Of a stretch of DNA of 64,000 nucleotides, positions 35,235-43,539 are shown one piece after another. The notes below the pieces were generated by a model, which saw nothing but the letters and a program-made list of their open reading frames with translations, was not told the DNA's origin and ran no database searches. Source of the stretch: DSOI01 sp041394885 (lineage in GTDB: Bacteria; Acidobacteriota; Terriglobia; Bryobacterales; Bryobacteraceae); contig JAWKHI010000015.1 in the NCBI GenBank assembly GCA_041394885.1, positions 83,429 through 147,428 on the forward strand. Direction: 5' to 3'. Every line of letters begins with the position of its first letter. Positions within the stretch are counted from its first letter, which is position 1. The position numbers and the translations under genes were made by a program.

Positions 35235-37421
35235 TCAGGTCTGATTGAACGGCAGCGTGTAAGGCCATCCGGGATGCTGTGCCGTTCCCCGGTCGTCCCA
35301 ACACTCGAGCACGAAGCGTTTCTGCTTGTAGTCCACCCGCACGATCCCGAAACCGTCTCGCTTCTTCGTCTTGTCGGCCAGGCCATTGCCACGCGGTTTC
35401 ACCTTCCGGAATGCCGCGAAGCTCACCGGCGGATTGGCCACCGCGAGCATTCTGAATCTGTTCCCGAAAAAGTCCGTCGCGTTGCCGGTGGGCGATGCGC
35501 GCCCGGCCGGCTCGAACCAACGCTGGAAGCTGGTGCCGGTGGACGGCGCGGAAAACTGCACGATGCCATCGGTGAAGGTGTCCAACCCGTGGCGGATGAG
35601 CATCCCGAGGTGCTGGTCTCCCGAGAGAAGCAGGGCGCCGGCCTTCTTCAGGAGGCGGATGGCACGGTCCCGTCCCGCCTTCGGGTAGCCGTTGGCGTCA
35701 TAGTCCTGGGCGGGCGCCCCGGTCTCGGTGGTGTGTGCGCAGGCCCACACTGTTTGCGTCACGCAGATCTTCGGCTTGGTCCGGTCCTGCGCCCATTGCT
35801 CGAGGAACCGTTCCTGCCTCGCGCCCAACAGCACAGACGGCGGATTGCGGCGCCGCGCCGATGGCCGGGCGACTTTGAACTTCCGGTCTTCGAGCACGGC
35901 GAAACTGGCGCCGCCGTATTCGAACGCGCCGTAGTAGACACCGATGTTCTGGTCAACCGGGGTGGGGTCAAACGGGTCCGGATTGTGCGAGGTCTGGGTG
36001 CGCTGCACCAGATTCACGAACTCGGCGGACCGGACGTATCCGCCCTGGTTCTGATCCTTGTCCGGGGCCATCCGCCCGCCTTCGCCCCAGATGTTTCCGT
36101 GATAGACGTCGTGATCGTCCACCAGGACGATGGCCGGGGTGTCGCGCGCCAGATCGCGGAAAGCCCACACCCACAGGTACCACTTGTACAGATAGTCGAG
36201 CCTGGGATTGTCGCTGGGGTCCGCCGGTGTGGGAACGTTTTGATAGATCTGGTCTCCGGTGAACAGCAGCAGATGGGGCTTATGGGAGGCAGCGGCCTCG
36301 ATCACCGGGGCATGCGGGAAGTAGATGCACTTGTGGGTGTAGCGTCCGAGGTATTCGCCGTCGGGGAACTCCTGTGGCTTGGTGTCACGGCCGTTGCGCG
36401 CCATCGGCATGTGGCAACTGAACAGACCCACCACCAGTGTTTCTCCGGCCGGCGGTTCCTTCCGGATCTTGCCGGAGTAGCTTCCGCCGGCCGCGGTGAT
36501 GCGATACTCCCAGTCACGCGTCGAATCCCAGTCCGGCAGGCGGAACCGCGCGGTGTAGCCAGGATCGATTGGCACCGCCGCGGCGAAACGCCAAGCCTCG
36601 CCCGCGCCGCGAATCTCGAGCCGCGCCTCATTGGCCGCCGCCTCCACCGGAAACAGTTGCGCCGTCAGTTTCAGTGTCCGGCCGTTGAGGGAGTGCAGTG
36701 CACCGAGAATGGGTCCGGTGGCGCGCGATTCCTCCACCAGGAGCTTGGACCCCTCGGCGGTGAAGTCCCGGAAAGCGGCGGTGGCGCCGTAGCATACCAG
36801 CCCGATCGAGCCGAGAATCTCGGCCTCGGGCACGGCCCGGCGGATCGCAGTGGACCGGCCCGCTGACAGGCTCACGTCATAGGTGCCGGCCTTGGCCCCT
36901 GGCCGGATGTCCAGGCGCAGCTCGAGTTCGAGGGCCGGCGGCGTCTGCGCCGTCACCGATGGAATGCGGGCGTAGGCGAGCGGCCGTTCCTCGTTGGTGT
37001 GCTCGCGGAATTCGAGCGTCCCGTCGGCCGACATGACGGCGAAGAACCCGCCATTAGCGCCGGAGGGAGGCAGCATCAGCGCGGCCGCGCGCCAGTCCAG
37101 TTGCCCCGATCCGCCGCCGATCAGGAAGCCGGCGAATCCCAGCAGTCCGGGATCGCGGCGAATCCGCACGCGGAGGTGCACCTCACCCGGACCGGCTTTG
37201 CACTCCCGCGTGAGCAGCATGGCGGTCCGCAATTCGCTCGCGTCCAGGCACTCGACCCAGCCGTCACGAATACGCCAGTCCGCGAGCCGGTTCGCCCACA
37301 TCTGGGGGCAGATCCATGTGCGTGTGACCGCCTCGGGAATCAGGGCGGCGGGGGCGGCTTGGGCGGAATCGGTAAGCAGGGACGCCGCAGGCGCGGCGAG
37401 CAAGTCCCGTCGGGTCCACAT
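35235..37421 (-). CDS. PhoD-like secreted metallophosphatase
   Basis: A 728-aa protein with a Tat leader (WTRRDLLAAPAASLL). The first half is beta-rich and looks like a carbohydrate-binding or Fn3-type accessory region. The catalytic half has PhoD-family metal motifs HLLLFTGDQIYQN, AIVLVDDHDVYHGN and GALLLSGDQHLGM. It likely hydrolyses phosphomonoesters or diesters outside the cytoplasm. It is longer than typical PhoD because of the N-terminal accessory part. Divergent from the enolase-superfamily gene, with only 35 nt between starts. Confidence 0.86.
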   Translation of the reverse strand: MWTRRDLLAAPAASLLTDSAQAAPAALIPEAVTRTWICPQMWANRLADWRIRDGWVECLDASELRTAMLLTRECKAGPGEVHLRVRIRRDPGLLGFAGFLIGGGSGQLDWRAAALMLPPSGANGGFFAVMSADGTLEFREHTNEERPLAYARIPSVTAQTPPALELELRLDIRPGAKAGTYDVSLSAGRSTAIRRAVPEAEILGSIGLVCYGATAAFRDFTAEGSKLLVEESRATGPILGALHSLNGRTLKLTAQLFPVEAAANEARLEIRGAGEAWRFAAAVPIDPGYTARFRLPDWDSTRDWEYRITAAGGSYSGKIRKEPPAGETLVVGLFSCHMPMARNGRDTKPQEFPDGEYLGRYTHKCIYFPHAPVIEAAASHKPHLLLFTGDQIYQNVPTPADPSDNPRLDYLYKWYLWVWAFRDLARDTPAIVLVDDHDVYHGNIWGEGGRMAPDKDQNQGGYVRSAEFVNLVQRTQTSHNPDPFDPTPVDQNIGVYYGAFEYGGASFAVLEDRKFKVARPSARRRNPPSVLLGARQERFLEQWAQDRTKPKICVTQTVWACAHTTETGAPAQDYDANGYPKAGRDRAIRLLKKAGALLLSGDQHLGMLIRHGLDTFTDGIVQFSAPSTGTSFQRWFEPAGRASPTGNATDFFGNRFRMLAVANPPVSFAAFRKVKPRGNGLADKTKKRDGFGIVRVDYKQKRFVLECWDDRGTAQHPGWPYTLPFNQT

Positions 37422-37456
37422 CTTTACCTAGCACGGTAGCAGATAATGACGAAGTG

Positions 37457-38686
37457 ATGCCCGGAAGCACGAAGCGAATCAGCCAACCCTCGATCAGCCG
37501 AAGACAGATGCTCATGGCCGGCCTTGCCCTACCCGCCGCGGCGCAACGAGTGATCCCCTACTGCGAAGAGCCTTTTTTGAATCTGCACCAGTGGTCCGCC
37601 ACGCCGGTCAAGATCGCCTCGGTGGAATTGCTGCGGCGCGACAAAGACTATTTTGTCCGCGTCCGCTCCGCCGCGGGCGTCGAGGGTGTCTGCAAGACCA
37701 AGCAGGTGGACGACTACATTCCGATCCTGCTGCGCCGCATCGCACCCGAGTTCGTGGGCAAGGACGCGCGGGATCTGGAGACGCTCATCGACGAGGTCTA
37801 CGTCAAGAACTACAAGATGGCCGGGCAGGCGTTCTGGGCTCCTCTCGCCTACGTGGAGCAGGCGACGTTCGACCTGCTTGGCCGGACGGCCGGCAAACCC
37901 GTTGGGGCGCTGCTCGGCGGCGTAATTCGCAGAAGGGTGCCCGTCTACCTAAGCGGCTCCGGACGCGAGACCACGGCTGAGGAGGAAGTGGCCGTCTACG
38001 TCCGTGGCGTGGCCGAGACCGGCGCCAAGGCCGTCAAGTTCAAAATCGGCGGGCGTATGAGCCGGAATCTCGACACCTATCCCGGGCGAACGGAAACGCT
38101 GATGGAGTTGGCGCGCAAGCGGCTGGGCGATGGCATGCTTCTGTTCGCCGACGCCAACGGATCCTACAACGCCCCGAAGGCGATCGAGGTGGGCCGTATG
38201 CTCGAATCGTTGGGCGTGAAGTTCTTCGAAGAGCCGTGTCCGTGGGAAGAACTGGGCGAAACCAAGCGGGTGGCGGATGCGCTCGAGATGGCCGTGGCCG
38301 CGGGCGAGCAGGATGCTTCCCTGTGGCGGTTCCAGTGGATGATCGACAACAAGGTGGTCAACATCGTGCAGCCGGATCTCAACTACAACGGCGGTTTCAT
38401 CCGGGCGCTGCGCGTGGCGCGGATGGCCCGGCAGGCCGGAATTCCCATCATTCCCCACAACACGCAGACGGGAGCGACATCGGTGAACATCCTGCAGTTC
38501 GCCTCGGCGGTGGAAAACATCGGGGGCTTCATGGAATATCCGCACCGCGCGATGCCGAAGAAAGAATCCTGGTACACGCCGAACTTTGCCATAAAGGACG
38601 GGCATATCGCAGTGCCGGAAACGCCAGGGCTGGGCATAGAAATCGACCCGGCGTATCTGGCGAAGGCGGAAGTGGTCCGCGCTTGA
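37457..38686 (+). CDS. Enolase-superfamily (mandelate racemase/muconate lactonizing) enzyme with Tat-like leader
   Basis: A 409-aa TIM-barrel enzyme. Acid/base and metal residues can be traced: KAVKFKIGG (KxK near 190), LLFADANGSYN (Asp near 230), KFFEEPCPWEE (Glu near 255), VAAGEQDAS (Glu near 281) and IIPHNTQTG (His near 333), as in mandelate racemase and sugar-acid dehydratases. The leader SISRRQMLMAGLALPAAAQ is twin-arginine-like, unusual for this superfamily. The exact reaction cannot be deduced. The start is ATG 37457; GTG 37454 is equally close. Confidence 0.88.
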   Translation: MPGSTKRISQPSISRRQMLMAGLALPAAAQRVIPYCEEPFLNLHQWSATPVKIASVELLRRDKDYFVRVRSAAGVEGVCKTKQVDDYIPILLRRIAPEFVGKDARDLETLIDEVYVKNYKMAGQAFWAPLAYVEQATFDLLGRTAGKPVGALLGGVIRRRVPVYLSGSGRETTAEEEVAVYVRGVAETGAKAVKFKIGGRMSRNLDTYPGRTETLMELARKRLGDGMLLFADANGSYNAPKAIEVGRMLESLGVKFFEEPCPWEELGETKRVADALEMAVAAGEQDASLWRFQWMIDNKVVNIVQPDLNYNGGFIRALRVARMARQAGIPIIPHNTQTGATSVNILQFASAVENIGGFMEYPHRAMPKKESWYTPNFAIKDGHIAVPETPGLGIEIDPAYLAKAEVVRA

Positions 38687-38696
38687 TTTCAAGCCG

Positions 38697-39422
38697 ATGC
38701 ACTTACTTGGGGACCTGGAACGTGTCTACCGTGAGTTGAGGCGGAACCAGTGGCTGCGGTGGTTTGCCATATTTTGCCGTGTCGCGATTGCTCTCGGCTT
38801 CATTCCGGCAGGAATCGTAAAGGTGACCGGAGAGCGGTTCACTGGGTTGCCATCGAACAATCCTTTGGGCCACTATTTTGACGCCCTGCTCCTGACGGGT
38901 TTCTACTATACTTTCATCGGCGTCGCCCAATTGATTGCGGCGGTGCTGTTGCTCATTCCGAGGACAGCGCTTCTGGGGGCGATCTGTTACTTCCCAATCA
39001 TCCTCAACATTTTTGTTCTGACCCATGCAACGCGGTTCAACGGGACCCGTATCGTCACGCTGATGTTATTGGCGAACGTGTTCCTACTGGTTTGGGACTA
39101 CGACCGTCTGAAGTCCGCGTTGCCGTTCCACCGGCCGAGCGAAGATCGCCTCGCCGAGACCAGCGAGTTCCCGTTCCTGTTCTTCGCGTGCGTTTTCGCG
39201 ACTGCCATGTCCGTGATCGTCTTCAATGATTTTCTGTTCGACATCCGGCCCGGCAATGAGGAAGCAGAATGCACGAATGGGTGTGTGGGCAGTGACAGCC
39301 CCGAGGCCTGCCAACTTTTCTGTGCCTGTATTTATGAGCAGGGCAATCCGCTGAATGCCTGTCTGAGCGAATACCGCGGTGCGAAGGCAGCAGGTGCGGC
39401 GCGGGGGGCGCCGGTTCGATGA
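38697..39422 (+). CDS. DoxX-like membrane protein with Cys-rich tail
   Basis: A 241-aa protein with four to five hydrophobic segments in a DoxX-like arrangement (AIALGFIPAGIVKVTGERF starts the first conserved helix). It then has one further helix and a hydrophilic tail holding six cysteines (from EAECTNGC through NACLSEY). The tail could bind a metal or form disulfides. It begins 10 nt after the enolase-superfamily stop and may be co-transcribed. I do not know its role. Confidence 0.7.
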   Translation: MHLLGDLERVYRELRRNQWLRWFAIFCRVAIALGFIPAGIVKVTGERFTGLPSNNPLGHYFDALLLTGFYYTFIGVAQLIAAVLLLIPRTALLGAICYFPIILNIFVLTHATRFNGTRIVTLMLLANVFLLVWDYDRLKSALPFHRPSEDRLAETSEFPFLFFACVFATAMSVIVFNDFLFDIRPGNEEAECTNGCVGSDSPEACQLFCACIYEQGNPLNACLSEYRGAKAAGAARGAPVR

Positions 39423-39494
39423 GAATCGCCGATGGGGTCCTACCGAGGGATGGACACCCCAGCATCCGGGTTGCGCGATAATTTAGGCGTGCCT

Positions 39495-39806
39495 ATGGTC
39501 CCCAGAGGTTTCGTTGACCAGCACGAATTAGCCAACGCGATTCGCAGCGTCGAGGAAGCCCTGCATCCCGATGTGGTGCTCATTCGCTATAGCCTGGGAT
39601 CGGATTGGGCCGGCGATCCCTCCATCTTTTTCCGCGTGCTGCTCTCCGATGAAGCCGCCAAGCCCAAGCGCCTCCAGAAGGTCGCGCAAAGCGTCGCCAT
39701 GAAACTCGCGCGTGAGGTGGACGTCGAGAGCTTTGGCCTGCACGCTTACCTCAACTTTCGCAGCAAGTCTGAGCAGGACAAGCTAAACGAACCCGCGTGG
39801 GCCTGA
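39495..39806 (+). CDS. Small nucleotidyltransferase-like partner of a HEPN protein
   Basis: A 103-aa protein with the core VLIRYSLGSDWAGDPSIFF, a spacing that loosely recalls the GS...D region of minimal nucleotidyltransferases, although the canonical GSxxRGxxxxxSDxD is not present. It is followed after 4 nt by a HEPN-like gene, the usual order for such pairs. I choose ATG 39495 (AGG at 39485-39487); a GTG at 39489 and an ATG at 39432 are in frame. GATAAT at 39477-39482 may be its -10. Pair membership is inference. Confidence 0.6.
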   Translation: MVPRGFVDQHELANAIRSVEEALHPDVVLIRYSLGSDWAGDPSIFFRVLLSDEAAKPKRLQKVAQSVAMKLAREVDVESFGLHAYLNFRSKSEQDKLNEPAWA

Positions 39807-39810
39807 GCCG

Positions 39811-40308
39811 ATGCCATTCCCCGACCACTTGCTGGAACAGGCCCAGCACCTTGCCAACCGTGAAAAGAAACGTCCCCGGCAGGCCAGCTTGCGCCGCGCT
39901 GTTTCCACGGCATATTACGCGCCCTTTCATCTTCTGATCCACGAAGCCACGCTGAACTGGAGACGAGTCAATCAACGCGCGACCCTGGCGCGGTTCTTCG
40001 AGCACGGCAAAATGAGAGCCGCGTCCGACAAGCAGCGCGCGGAGTGCAACCGCTTCATCAATTCCAATCCACCAGCCGGCCCGGAACTGGATTGCTATCG
40101 TCACCTGCACAGCATTTCTGACGCATTCTTTCAGGCCCAGCAGCAACGGCACACCGCGGATTACGACAACTCGAAGCAATGGACTCGCACCGAGGCGTTG
40201 ACACAGGTTACGCTCGTCCAAGGAGCATTTGCCAGTTGGAGGGCGATCCGCAAGGAGCCGCTGGCGCAAGTCTATCTCATTTCACTGCTCGGCAATCCCA
40301 AAGGGTGA
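39811..40308 (+). CDS. HEPN-like domain protein
   Basis: A 165-aa all-helical protein. The HEPN signature helix RRAVSTAYYAPFHLLIHEA and the later QQQRHTADYDNSKQW (R-x-x-ADY type) are visible. HEPN proteins are often RNA-cleaving toxins or RNA-binding partners of nucleotidyltransferases. It starts 4 nt after the small partner gene, so they form a two-gene operon. Whether it has RNase activity is uncertain. Confidence 0.68.
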   Translation: MPFPDHLLEQAQHLANREKKRPRQASLRRAVSTAYYAPFHLLIHEATLNWRRVNQRATLARFFEHGKMRAASDKQRAECNRFINSNPPAGPELDCYRHLHSISDAFFQAQQQRHTADYDNSKQWTRTEALTQVTLVQGAFASWRAIRKEPLAQVYLISLLGNPKG

Positions 40309-40532
40309 CGGCGGATTGGAGCAGGATTCGCTCTCGCCATCATCTGCACTCTGGTTGTAACGAGCGTGACTGTCCGTGGAGCGATATCGGTCCGTTCGCT
40401 GTGCTTTACGCCTATCCGTTAGCTGGCCTCACGGTGGCCTTTTGCCGGTGGCTCGATTTCCAGGTGGTCATTGACAGCCGCCCGGATCCATTGTTTCTGT
40501 GGGAGCGCTGCGATCAGGTGGAAATGCAATGA
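40309..40532 (+). pseudogene. Possible remnant of a small membrane protein
   Basis: Directly after the HEPN stop, the same frame reads a hydrophobic helix (GAGFALAIICTLVVTSVTV) without a start codon. A different frame then continues with a second hydrophobic helix (PFAVLYAYPLAGLTVAF) and a hydrophilic tail ending at 40532. A frameshift near 40390 would join them. This suggests a decayed two-helix protein, but chance cannot be excluded. Confidence 0.3.
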
Positions 40533-40578
40533 CCCATCACGGCGCATCGCATGCCAGCGAACTCACTGCGACGCGTCA

Positions 40579-40974
40579 CTAGCCGTCCGCGCTCCGAGGG
40601 GGCGGACCGAGCAAGTCCCAACGGTTCCCTTCCAAGTCCAGGAACACCGGAACCTTGCCAGACGGCTCGACTCGCGGAGATGACACGAACTCGACGCCGA
40701 CGGCCACCATTCGCTGGTAAGAAGCATCGAAGTCATCGACACGGAGGAACATCCCCACGCGGCCGGCGAACTGCTGCCCGATCGCTCTAGCTTGATCCTC
40801 GCCGTCTGCGAGGACTAGCAGGATACCTGTCCTGGCGCCAACCGGCCTGACGACAACCCACCGCTTGGACCTGCCGTTATTGGTCACCGACGGTGTATCT
40901 TCCACCAACTCGAACTGAGGCACATCCACGAAGAATCGAATCGCCGGGTCGTAATCCCGCACGACCAGGGCCAC
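40579..40974 (-). CDS. VOC-superfamily (glyoxalase/bleomycin resistance-like) protein
   Basis: A 131-aa vicinal-oxygen-chelate protein, with MALVVRDYDPAIRFFVDVP at the start and KVPVFLDLEGNRWDLLGPP at the end. The metal-site Glu of the second motif sits in FLDLEGNRWDL. The family N-terminus normally includes a few more residues before ALVVRDYD; these are present in frame (ANLELV) but the only initiator is the GTG at 40974, and a TAA closes the frame just upstream. It may therefore be slightly truncated at the 5' end. No close functional partner is nearby. Confidence 0.72.
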   Translation of the reverse strand: MALVVRDYDPAIRFFVDVPQFELVEDTPSVTNNGRSKRWVVVRPVGARTGILLVLADGEDQARAIGQQFAGRVGMFLRVDDFDASYQRMVAVGVEFVSSPRVEPSGKVPVFLDLEGNRWDLLGPPPRSADG

Positions 40975-41277
40975 AAGTTCGAGGTTCGCCAGCGAACCCG
41001 CTTACCACTAACGGTCTCGCCGGACCGCAACAGAATCCGCTTTTCGCTCTCCAACAAGCTGGCAAGGATTTGATGCTGGTTGACAATTTCCATTGACCGG
41101 GGCGCTTCGCTTCGGACGAAGCGCGGCGTTTAGGTCTTCCACCGCGAAGGCACCCGGCGAACCGAAATCGTGCGCGATTCCGGCCCGCCGTGGCTCACCA
41201 GGCTAACTGTCAATTGAACCTACATACCTTCAGTCATGATCGAACGGTATGAGCCGCACCTCGTCGTCTCCACGTTC
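40975..41277. other. Gene-poor gap
   Basis: About 300 nt between the VOC gene and the enolase-superfamily gene. A short minus-strand frame (MEIVNQHQILASLLESEKRI, starting at 41093) looks protein-like at first but runs out of frame into the VOC gene; it may be a decayed gene. A hairpin lies at 41102-41124. Nothing else is supported. Confidence 0.5.
41102..41124. repeat. 8-bp perfect hairpin
   Basis: GCGCTTCG and CGAAGCGC flank a 7-nt loop. It could be a bidirectional terminator or a small repeat element; no long T-run follows. Confidence 0.4.
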
Positions 41278-42723
41278 CTACGTGTAGGCCTTGTCTCCGC
41301 CGCTCTGCGAGTCCCAATAGGTCGTGGGATCGGTGAAGAACTCACCCTGTCTGCAGAGAGGGCGCATCGCTTCTTCATTGACTTTGATACCCAAGCCGGG
41401 CCCCGTGGGAACGGGGATGTAGCCCTTGACCACGAGGTCCCCCGCATCGGTTATGTCTTTGTGCCAGGCAGGCTGCGGCTGGTGCCATTCCATGGCGAGG
41501 AAATTTTGGCAGGCGGCGACCGCGTGCGCGCCGGCTGCGTATCCGATTGGGGTGGCGTTGGCGTGGACCATCATCCCCACCGCGTATTTGGCCGCCATAT
41601 CGGCGGTCTTCTTCAATTCGAGGCAGCCGCCGATCACCAGATGATCGGGGTGGATGTAGTCGACCGCACGCGCCTGACAAAGCGGTTCGAGCGATTCCAC
41701 CAGGTAGGCGTCTTCCCCGGTCAAGGTAGGCACCCGGATCGAAGTGCTGATTTGTTTCCACTCCTCCACCCGGAACCACGGGACCATATCCTCCAAATAC
41801 GACGGAGTGACCCTTTCGAGCGCGTTAGCCAACTTGATGCAACTCTTGGTGGTGAGGTGTCCGAAATGGTCGTGACCCATGGGAATGTCGGCGGCGTCGC
41901 CCATGGCCTCCTTGATCGAAGCGACGTAGTCGGCTACGAGTTCACAACCCTTGTCGCTGATCTCCAGTCCCTGATAGTAGTTCTCGGGATCTTCGCCCGG
42001 TTCCCCTTCATAGCCTGCCGGCGCAAAAACCGTGCCCCGCTTGCCTTGGAGGATGCGAGGTACGTTTAAGTCCATCTTGAGCATCGTGAATCCTTCGGCG
42101 ACTCTCGCCTTGTAATCGGCGGCGATCTCTTTGATGTCGCTCGAGCGCAAGCTGCTCTCGGTGTACATGCGGATCTTGTCTCGAAACTTCCCGCCGAGCA
42201 TTTGGAAGATCGGCACGCCATAGGCTTTGCCGGCCAGATCCCACAGCGCGTTCTCAATCGCGTTGACGCCGCTCCCGCGACGGTTGTACGCGCCATGAAT
42301 CTTGATCTTGCGGAAGATCTTGTCAACATTGCACGGGTTCTCGCCGACCAGCCGGGTTTTGTGCGTCAGCACGTAATTGGGCTGGGGACCGTCGCCAATC
42401 GTTTGGCCGTATCCCGAAATCCCCTGATTGGTATCGATTCGGACGATGATCGTGCCGCCCGAGGCCCCGCCCGTGCCGGGAGTCGCGGGAGGCGGCGGTT
42501 GCCTGACACCGCCGCGTCCACCGGCTCGGCCCGAGGGCGCCTGGCCCCCCGGCCCTCTTAGAATGGCGAGGCGCACGTCGGTGATTTTCAAATTCGAAGG
42601 ATTTGAATTCCGGTTGACATTCTGGGGATAAGCTTCGAGATCAGCCAGGAGGCCGAGCCCCATGGCCGCCGCGCCCCGTCCCAGAAGCGAACGTCGCGCC
42701 ATTGCGTTTTCTTTCGTGGACAT
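41278..42723 (-). CDS. Enolase-superfamily (galactonate/mannonate dehydratase-like) enzyme with Tat-like leader
   Basis: A 481-aa enolase-superfamily protein. The barrel shows MLKMDLNV (KxD), PMGHDHFGH (the DxH pair typical of sugar-acid dehydratases), SYLEDMVPW, PTLTGEDAY and MMVHANATP. A twin-arginine-like leader (MARRSLLGRGAAAMGLGLL) precedes it, and a Gly/Pro-rich insert sits near residues 60-90. The start is ATG 42723 with AAAGGAGAG upstream; a longer frame to 42873 is not supported. Together with the MFS transporter and the other enolase-type gene it suggests use of sugar acids. The exact substrate is unknown. Confidence 0.88.
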   Translation of the reverse strand: MSTKENAMARRSLLGRGAAAMGLGLLADLEAYPQNVNRNSNPSNLKITDVRLAILRGPGGQAPSGRAGGRGGVRQPPPPATPGTGGASGGTIIVRIDTNQGISGYGQTIGDGPQPNYVLTHKTRLVGENPCNVDKIFRKIKIHGAYNRRGSGVNAIENALWDLAGKAYGVPIFQMLGGKFRDKIRMYTESSLRSSDIKEIAADYKARVAEGFTMLKMDLNVPRILQGKRGTVFAPAGYEGEPGEDPENYYQGLEISDKGCELVADYVASIKEAMGDAADIPMGHDHFGHLTTKSCIKLANALERVTPSYLEDMVPWFRVEEWKQISTSIRVPTLTGEDAYLVESLEPLCQARAVDYIHPDHLVIGGCLELKKTADMAAKYAVGMMVHANATPIGYAAGAHAVAACQNFLAMEWHQPQPAWHKDITDAGDLVVKGYIPVPTGPGLGIKVNEEAMRPLCRQGEFFTDPTTYWDSQSGGDKAYT

Positions 42724-42955
42724 GTACTCTCCTTTCCGCGAACAAGAACTGCTTACGTGTGTGGAAGCGTTTCGCTCTCCCACCCTACGGTATCCGAAAT
42801 TGAAGGTCGACGCAGATCCTCGCACTCCGAAGTTCAATCCCAGGTTGCGTGAACCCAGCGGCCCTAGCCGCAACCGCGGCGGATTCGGACCGAGGTTCCG
42901 ATGGACGGAGGTATTTCGATGAAGTGCTGCGTGTCAGCGCGGCGCAAGTGGTGGT

Positions 42956-43246
42956 TCAGTTTGGAATGCGCCGAGACCGATAAATTCGTCGGATCGTTTC
43001 AGCAATCAGGCCGAACAGCGCATACGTCGTCGCATTCGCAACCACAGCCCAGGCAAGACTCAGGGACCGGCTTGGCTCAAGGTGTAAGGCGACCGCAGTA
43101 GCTGGTTGGGACCACCCGGCCAGAGCCAGGACAACGGGCTCGATCCTGAGCGCTCGGTCTGTACTCGCAAAATAGGCGCCCCAGGCAACTGAAACAAGAA
43201 GACCGGCGCTGGCCAGGATCGCTGTGCGAACGACGACAGTTTTCAT
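42956..43246 (-). CDS. Small two-helix membrane protein
   Basis: A 96-aa protein with two hydrophobic segments (AILASAGLLVSVAWGAYFA and SLAWAVVANATTYALFGLIA) and a basic end (RRIYRSRRI). Not recognised. I place the start at ATG 43246; the frame extends upstream with unlikely composition. The gene is isolated, with about 230 nt before the enolase-type start on one side and 293 nt without clear genes on the other. Confidence 0.5.
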   Translation of the reverse strand: MKTVVVRTAILASAGLLVSVAWGAYFASTDRALRIEPVVLALAGWSQPATAVALHLEPSRSLSLAWAVVANATTYALFGLIAETIRRIYRSRRIPN

Positions 43247-43539
43247 AGGATGCACTCGTGACAGCATTGTAGCTCCGTCGTTGCGTCCGTTCATGGCTCG
43301 CTCGCACCGGGGTTGCCAGCCCGATAGCCGGGCTGCAATGAGCAGTGCAGGGCAGTTCGAATCGAATCGCCGAATTGGACGCCACAGAGTTGAAAGAGAT
43401 GCGATTTGAGCTTCCATATCGTGGCTTAGTTACGCTACCAACCTGTAGAGCAATGGCCGGTTTCCCCGCAGAAGCTAGCGGGCGTGCACCTTTGAGAACC
43501 AGTTGAAGGCTCACGGCCTCGAAGGATGCGCGCCTAGGG

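Noticed and set aside
40884..41093. Short minus-strand frame beginning MEIVNQHQILASLLESEKR
   Set aside because: The beginning looks protein-like, but it runs into the VOC gene in another frame and no family is recognised; described only as a possible remnant.
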